Part shown: in pieces, positions 59,830 to 64,000 of the stretch
How the letters are laid out: each line of letters begins with the position of its first letter
Position numbering within the stretch: the stretch's first letter is position 1
NCBI GenBank assembly: GCA_900543695.1
Contig: UQSG01000007.1
Location: 1 to 64,000, forward strand
DNA from: an uncultured Clostridium sp.
GTDB lineage: Bacteria > Bacillota > Clostridia > UBA1212 > UBA1255
Direction of reading: 5' to 3'
Length of the DNA: 64,000 bases
Position numbers and translations under genes: made by a program
Notes under the pieces: model-generated
Database searches by the model: none
Told to the model about the DNA's origin: nothing
The model's input: only the letters and a program-made list of their open reading frames with translations

Positions 59830-59879
59830 GCTTTTTTGTTTTCCTCTTTATCTTATCGTCGTTTATGCAATATTTATAT

Positions 59880-60683
59880 TTACGCATTCATCCAGATGCC
59901 GTCTTCTGAGATTTTCTTCCAGTCGGGACGCAGCACCCGGATCGGTTCGCGCTGCTTTGTGGTTTCCCTGGTTTGTATAATATATCCCTGGCTGATCAAA
60001 TCTGCCACGCAGCTTTTTACCTTCGCCGCGGATATATCATACTTCCCCGATACACATTCCACCGTTTTCATGAAAGTCGGCTGTTTGTTTCCTCTTTCCA
60101 TCGTCGTCTTCAGCGACGTAAAAATCATATCATAAACCGGCAGGTTTTCCTCATTTTCAAGCGGTACTTCAACGGTCCAGTCGGCGCTGTTCTTTAAGTT
60201 CCTGCTGATACAATTCTTTACGCCGTAGACGCCGACCTTTTTATTGCAAAAATTTCTGAGAAACGCGGCGGCCGAGCTGAAATGTCCGTCGCCGGAAAAA
60301 ATAATAAACAATTCCGCCTCCTGATAGGATAATGCCTTTTGATAAATATTATCAAGAATAATAAAATCTGTATAATCTTTTTTATAATGCAGGTCGGGAT
60401 TGTAAGTATCGATTATTTTATTCGTAAAAGTGCGGATCCGTTTCGTTTCCGTCTCTTTCTCACGGAATTTTGAAAAATCGCCGAAAAATATGACCTCTAC
60501 TATATTGCATTTCTTTTTTAAATCATTGAACCAGGCCTGTAGGTTCGGTTTCATATGATGCAGCTTTTCCATCGAAATAAACCAGTGCTCATAGTCGACA
60601 AAAGCTATGGCCTTCGGTAACCCGTTGTTCTGCCCGATTTGCCGGCGTTTTCGGCCGAGCAAACCAAAAAATCTTTTTCCCAT
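59880..60683 (-). CDS. NYN-domain ribonuclease-like protein with winged-helix C terminus
   Basis: 267 residues from ATG 60683, chosen because GGAGG lies at the best distance; an ATG at 60689 is also possible. The NYN/PIN-like domain starts near residue 22 with AIAFVDYEHW (Asp), later DYTDFIILDNIYQKAL near 100 and LFIIFSGDGHFSSA near 122, the three acidic positions expected of a metal-dependent nuclease of the LabA/DUF88 type. The last ~70 residues (KTVECVSGKYDISAAKVKSCVADLISQGYIIQTRE) look like a winged helix, as in LOTUS/OST-HTH proteins that bind RNA. Substrate unknown. Separated from HU by a terminator and from rplS by 170 bases. Confidence 0.8.
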   Translation of the reverse strand: MGKRFFGLLGRKRRQIGQNNGLPKAIAFVDYEHWFISMEKLHHMKPNLQAWFNDLKKKCNIVEVIFFGDFSKFREKETETKRIRTFTNKIIDTYNPDLHYKKDYTDFIILDNIYQKALSYQEAELFIIFSGDGHFSSAAAFLRNFCNKKVGVYGVKNCISRNLKNSADWTVEVPLENEENLPVYDMIFTSLKTTMERGNKQPTFMKTVECVSGKYDISAAKVKSCVADLISQGYIIQTRETTKQREPIRVLRPDWKKISEDGIWMNA

Positions 60684-60733
60684 TAACATTCCTCCAAGTT
60701 CTATTAATGAGCATAAAGACGATATCATAAAGA

Positions 60734-60763
60734 ATTGCTCTCAAATTTGGAATTGAGAGCAAT
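60734..60763 (-). terminator. Terminator after HU
   Basis: ATTGCTCTCAA / TTGAGAGCAAT, an 11-base perfect stem with an 8-base loop, about 20 bases after the HU stop, followed on the minus strand by TTCTTTATG. The T tract is short. Confidence 0.5.
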
Positions 60764-60783
60764 CGATACAGCAAAAACAAATT

Positions 60784-61059
60784 TTATTTAACGGCTTCCT
60801 TCAGCGCTTTTCCCGCTTTGAATGAGGGAACTCTCGTAGCAGGGATTACAACTTTTTCACCTTTTTTTGCAGGATTAATTCCGACTCTTCCAGCTCTGTC
60901 CTTTACAGAAAACGTTCCGAATCCGACAAGGGAAACTTTATCGCCTTCTGCTAAAGCTTTCGTAATTTCAGAAAATACAAGATCAACCATTATTGCGCTG
61001 TCTTTTTTGGTAACGCCCGTTTTGTCTGATATAATTGTTACTAAATCGGCTTTCTTCAT
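60784..61059 (-). CDS. hup: DNA-binding protein HU
   Basis: 91 residues from the ATG at 61059 with GGGAGGTTTTTTA ahead; a longer frame through the promoter is not used. Starts MKKADLVTIISDKTGVTKKDS and contains GFGTFSVKDRAGRVGINPAKKGEKVVIPATRVPSFKAGKALKEAV, with the two-stranded arm and the conserved Pro-containing tip (RVGINPAKKG). A histone-like dimer that bends DNA and compacts the nucleoid. It has a TTGACT-17-TATAAT promoter and its own terminator, so it is monocistronic. Lies just downstream of addB. Confidence 0.97.
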   Translation of the reverse strand: MKKADLVTIISDKTGVTKKDSAIMVDLVFSEITKALAEGDKVSLVGFGTFSVKDRAGRVGINPAKKGEKVVIPATRVPSFKAGKALKEAVK

Positions 61060-61092
61060 TAAAAAACCTCCCTGTATTTTTATATGAATTTT

Positions 61093-61121
61093 ATTATAGT
61101 ACGAGGAAGCCTTTAAGTCAA
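61093..61121 (-). promoter_or_regulatory. HU promoter
   Basis: TTGACT (61116-61121) and TATAAT (61093-61098) with 17 bases between, immediately after the addB stop codon. Confidence 0.75.
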
Positions 61122-61127
61122 GCCTTT

Positions 61128-64000
61128 TTAAGAATCTGCACAATTTGCGCAGATCGGTCTCATGCTGCAGTATCTGCACGGCGGCGGATCCGCGCAGGGA
61201 GACGGAGCAATCGGATAGTACCCCTCCGCAATCTGTGCGGCGGCATTTTGGATATTTTCGTAAGTCCATTGCCGCATCGTCTGAAACGCTTCTTCCGATT
61301 TCAGCATTTTGCTCCCTGCAAAGGAGATACCGCCGCCTGAAAGGCGCCTTCCTCCGATAACCCCCGTTTCGCTGCCGCCGGTCATCCCGTCCAGTACGCA
61401 GCGGTCGTCCAGCACGAATCCGTTCATTACAAACTGTTTTTCACCGTCTTTTGCAGGCGTGCAGGAAAGATGACTTTTTACCGTTGTAATATCATCTCCA
61501 AATTTAAAATACAGCGCGCCTCCCGGATAGGCGGTCCCCTTCGGATAGGAATCCAGAACGGCGTTAAGATATGTCAGCAGCTGAAGCTTAATTCCTGCCT
61601 GGATTTCCCGATCCGACAGCGTTACCGGAGCGGATTTGTAGTCGATCACCCGCACGTACTTTTTACCATTTTCTTCCATAATATCATAGCGATCGATTCT
61701 GCCCGTTACACTGATCTTTTCCAGAAAGGGCGTTTTTGCGGAAGGCTTCAGCACAATCGGCCGCAAAATCGAATGATCCGTATCGTCAAACGGCACCTCG
61801 AAGCCGCATACCGAAAACGCTCCCGCATCAAGCTGTTTTTTTACATGAAAAAACGCAGCAGCCGCATATTTTTTAATTCTTTCCAGCGCATGAGTTTCCC
61901 GGCCGCTCAGCTCTGTGTCGGCAAAACGCATTTTTGCGGCTACTGTTCCGTACACGCTCTCTACGATTTCCCGGCACTGTGCAAGATCGGCGGCGCCGCG
62001 CGGCAGAAGAAAAAGATGGTCCGATGCTTCGTTTACAATCTCGTGAAGAACCGTTCCCAGATCGTACAGCTCCAGCGCCGCCTCTTCTCTCGGTTTCAGA
62101 CGCAGGCCATATGACAGCAGATAACTGAACGGACATTTATAATACGATTCGATTCTCGACACGGTCGTATGGAATACGCCCTTCAGCTTCAGCAGATCAA
62201 GATTTGTTTGTTCTTCGATCCGCACCTCGGTATCGGGACTTTTTTCTGATAGATGCCGTTCTGACTGCGGCTGTCTGCAAATGGAAATTTGTGGAAAAAC
62301 GTTCCTGATTTTCCTCAGAATCACAGGGGACGGCTTCATTTCCTTTCCCGAAATATCCTCAAGCGGCCAGGAAATTTCAAGAAAATCGGAAGGAAGCGAT
62401 AAGGCGGTATAAATATAATAATTTTCCTTCGACGCTTTCGCGCTGCTGTCATCCGCAAGCTCAACGCGGTATTTTTTGAGAAGCTCCCGTTCCTGATCGC
62501 GTAAAATCCCGTCGTCCGCAAAATGAGATGGAAGCACGCCCTCATTTGCGCCAAGTAAAAAAAGCGCCTTGACTTCCCCGCTTCTGGAACGCTCTATGTT
62601 CATGATCTGCACACTGTCGATCGAGGAAGGTAAAAATCCGATTTTATACTGTGAAAAGCCGGCGCTTAAAAGCCGGAGAAGCTTCCCGGCCGCGTCTGCG
62701 GCGCCATGCACCGGCAGACCGCCAAGGAACAAAACAACCTGTTCGATGACCTCCATTACGATATTCCAGATTCTCGAATATTCCTCCGAAAGCTCCGGCT
62801 GGGAAGAAGCACGCAGCTCTTCTGAAAGAGCCTCCATCGTCTGTCGGAATTCCCACTTGCTGAAAAAGAGAGAAAATGCGATACATACCTCTTTTACGGT
62901 TTTGCAGTTTGAGAAGCTTGCCGTAAGCGCGTCAAGCTCCGAAAAAAACAAAACGCAGGATTCCTCGCTTTCCTTCTTCCACCGCCGTCTGCCCCGAAGC
63001 CCCTTTTTCAGGATGTAATTTTCCATTCGATCGCTGTCTGCGCCAAAATTCAGAATTCCGGACTTTAAGCATTCCAGCACATCTTTAATCTGCCAGTCAT
63101 CCGCAAGGATACTCAAAATGCCAAGGATGGTCTTGATCAGCGGATTATTATCCAGCATCTTTTTGTCGTCAATGTAAAACGGGATACCGTATTTTTTAAA
63201 AACGGCTTTTATCATAACGTCATATCCTTCTACATTGCGAAGCGCTACGGCGACATGGCGATATTCTGCCGCACCGGTATCATGGATGCTTCGGATCTGT
63301 CGGGCGCAGCGGACGACTTCGTCGTACGGGCCATGACACTCTGCAAGCGTAATCTGCTGCGCGGACCGTTTCTCTGCGGCGCCGCGCAGCGTCGGCAGCG
63401 CCTGCTCCAAGTAAAAAAGGGACGAATTTCCATATTTGCTGCGGTTGCTTTCCAGATCTGCGCTCAGATTCACTACAGCGCACGGGATTCCATTCCGCTC
63501 CGCCAGCTCCCTGAGGCGGCGGAAGGTATTGTCGGTACATTCAAACGCCGGCTCTCCCCTGAGATCGGTACACAGCGTTACGGTAACGCTCCGGCACTGA
63601 CGCAGCATCAGCGTAATCAGCTCAAATTCTTTGCTTGTAAATCCTGTAAAAGAATCGATCCAGACGGACCGGCCGCGGAAAAATTCGTTCTTTCGGATAT
63701 GATTCAGCATTCGTTCGAACACGTCGTTTTCATCCGTAAAGCGATCCTTCTTCATCGCTTGATATTCCTGTAAAATCAGTCCAAGCTCCCGGAGCTTTCG
63801 ATCCAGATAAACGTCTCCCGTTTCCAGACCGCCCAGCAGCTTCCAGGTAACGTCGTATTTGCCAAACTCCTCCAGGAGAGACAGCAGGCGGGCAATTTCG
63901 CCGGGACGTTCAAAAAGGCCGGAAAAATATTTGAGCTTTCCGGATAAGTTTTCCAACGCGGAGGTCAGCATCATGATTTTGCCGCATTCGCAAAGCGGTT
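61128..64000 (-). CDS. addB: ATP-dependent nuclease/helicase subunit B (AddB), partial
   Basis: 957 residues lie in the window; the 5' end is cut by the right edge, and the reading frame stays open to position 64000 (LCECGKIMMLTSALENLS), so an internal Met at 63974 is not the start. UvrD-like inactivated-helicase region (VAVALRNVEGYDVMIKAVF, near the Walker-free part typical of AddB), FLLGANEGVLPSHFADDGILRDQER near the middle and a C-terminal nuclease: YDIMEENGKKYVRVIDYKS gives the D..xxK of a PD-(D/E)XK fold. Cysteines in YKCPFSY (near 61,950) and PPCRYCSMRPICANC at the end form the AddB 4Fe-4S cluster. It works with AddA in recombinational repair of double-strand breaks; addA would be expected at the next gene outside the window or further. 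Confidence 0.9.
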   Translation of the reverse strand, partial: PLCECGKIMMLTSALENLSGKLKYFSGLFERPGEIARLLSLLEEFGKYDVTWKLLGGLETGDVYLDRKLRELGLILQEYQAMKKDRFTDENDVFERMLNHIRKNEFFRGRSVWIDSFTGFTSKEFELITLMLRQCRSVTVTLCTDLRGEPAFECTDNTFRRLRELAERNGIPCAVVNLSADLESNRSKYGNSSLFYLEQALPTLRGAAEKRSAQQITLAECHGPYDEVVRCARQIRSIHDTGAAEYRHVAVALRNVEGYDVMIKAVFKKYGIPFYIDDKKMLDNNPLIKTILGILSILADDWQIKDVLECLKSGILNFGADSDRMENYILKKGLRGRRRWKKESEESCVLFFSELDALTASFSNCKTVKEVCIAFSLFFSKWEFRQTMEALSEELRASSQPELSEEYSRIWNIVMEVIEQVVLFLGGLPVHGAADAAGKLLRLLSAGFSQYKIGFLPSSIDSVQIMNIERSRSGEVKALFLLGANEGVLPSHFADDGILRDQERELLKKYRVELADDSSAKASKENYYIYTALSLPSDFLEISWPLEDISGKEMKPSPVILRKIRNVFPQISICRQPQSERHLSEKSPDTEVRIEEQTNLDLLKLKGVFHTTVSRIESYYKCPFSYLLSYGLRLKPREEAALELYDLGTVLHEIVNEASDHLFLLPRGAADLAQCREIVESVYGTVAAKMRFADTELSGRETHALERIKKYAAAAFFHVKKQLDAGAFSVCGFEVPFDDTDHSILRPIVLKPSAKTPFLEKISVTGRIDRYDIMEENGKKYVRVIDYKSAPVTLSDREIQAGIKLQLLTYLNAVLDSYPKGTAYPGGALYFKFGDDITTVKSHLSCTPAKDGEKQFVMNGFVLDDRCVLDGMTGGSETGVIGGRRLSGGGISFAGSKMLKSEEAFQTMRQWTYENIQNAAAQIAEGYYPIAPSPCADPPPCRYCSMRPICANCADS

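Noticed and set aside
1..64000. CRISPR arrays, IS elements, prophage
   Set aside because: No regularly spaced repeats, transposase genes, terminal inverted repeats or phage structural genes were found on reading both strands.

Overview
The window reads as a chromosomal segment of an anaerobic, spore-forming Gram-positive bacterium of the class Clostridia. This is inferred from a spoIIP sporulation gene, strong AAGGAGG-type ribosome binding sites, sigma-A-like TTGACA/TATAAT promoters, a fused 2-hydroxyacyl-CoA dehydratase activator of clostridial type, a biotin-dependent carboxyltransferase operon, a short LeuA and several families known mainly from Clostridia (DUF5685, CmpB-like, HdeD-like). 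Base composition looks balanced over most of the window, but the first 1.4 kb is visibly more AT-rich. No phage, IS element, CRISPR array or rRNA was found.

Layout. 1-1490: an intact tRNA-Pro(UGG) on the minus strand, and a 3'-half copy of a tRNA-Pro at the left edge. Between them lie a small pyroglutamyl-peptidase-like gene and a four-helix-bundle gene; this looks like a small integrated island. 1602-12698: an SDR dehydrogenase, phosphoglucomutase, DNA polymerase III alpha, phosphofructokinase, a DUF5685/J-domain pair and mutS2. 12768-25455: aspS, a 1431-residue CoA-dehydratase activator, spoIIP, lepA, hemW and an XPD-like helicase with an N-terminal nuclease-like domain, mostly overlapping or tightly spaced. 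25504-28701: carboxyltransferase, biotin carrier and OadA-like subunit, the same set of parts as a soluble transcarboxylase. 28711-32312: a flavoprotein, galE and two membrane proteins. 32271-35618 (minus): a CNNM/CBS exporter and an unrecognised surface-anchored protein. 35826-41489: leuACDB with a CapA-like lipoprotein fused to the end of the operon. 41443-44225: a CmpB-like membrane protein, three small genes of unknown function and a PHP phosphatase. 44290-51994 (minus): a P-type ATPase preceded by a yybP-ykoY (manganese) riboswitch, tyrS, a beta-rich lipoprotein, rarA and glyA. 52112-53107: a Xer-type recombinase. 53109-64000 (minus): LCP-like protein, M18 aminopeptidase, aminotransferase, yraN, nadE, rplS, a NYN-domain protein, HU and addB (cut by the right edge).

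How the parts work together. Most of the window is core housekeeping: replication and repair (dnaE, mutS2, helicase, rarA, xer, HU, addB), translation (aspS, tyrS, lepA, rplS, tRNA-Pro), sugar metabolism (pgm, pfkA, galE), leucine biosynthesis, NAD and one-carbon metabolism (nadE, glyA). The points that most deserve a second look are two genes whose best start codon is AUA, the tRNA-Pro island, the J-domain protein with a C-terminal cysteine string next to its DUF5685 partner, the uncharacterised three-gene cluster at 42129-43263, the transcarboxylase-like operon, the manganese riboswitch upstream of an ATPase that would otherwise be called a calcium pump, and two divergent promoter pairs whose -35 boxes overlap or abut.
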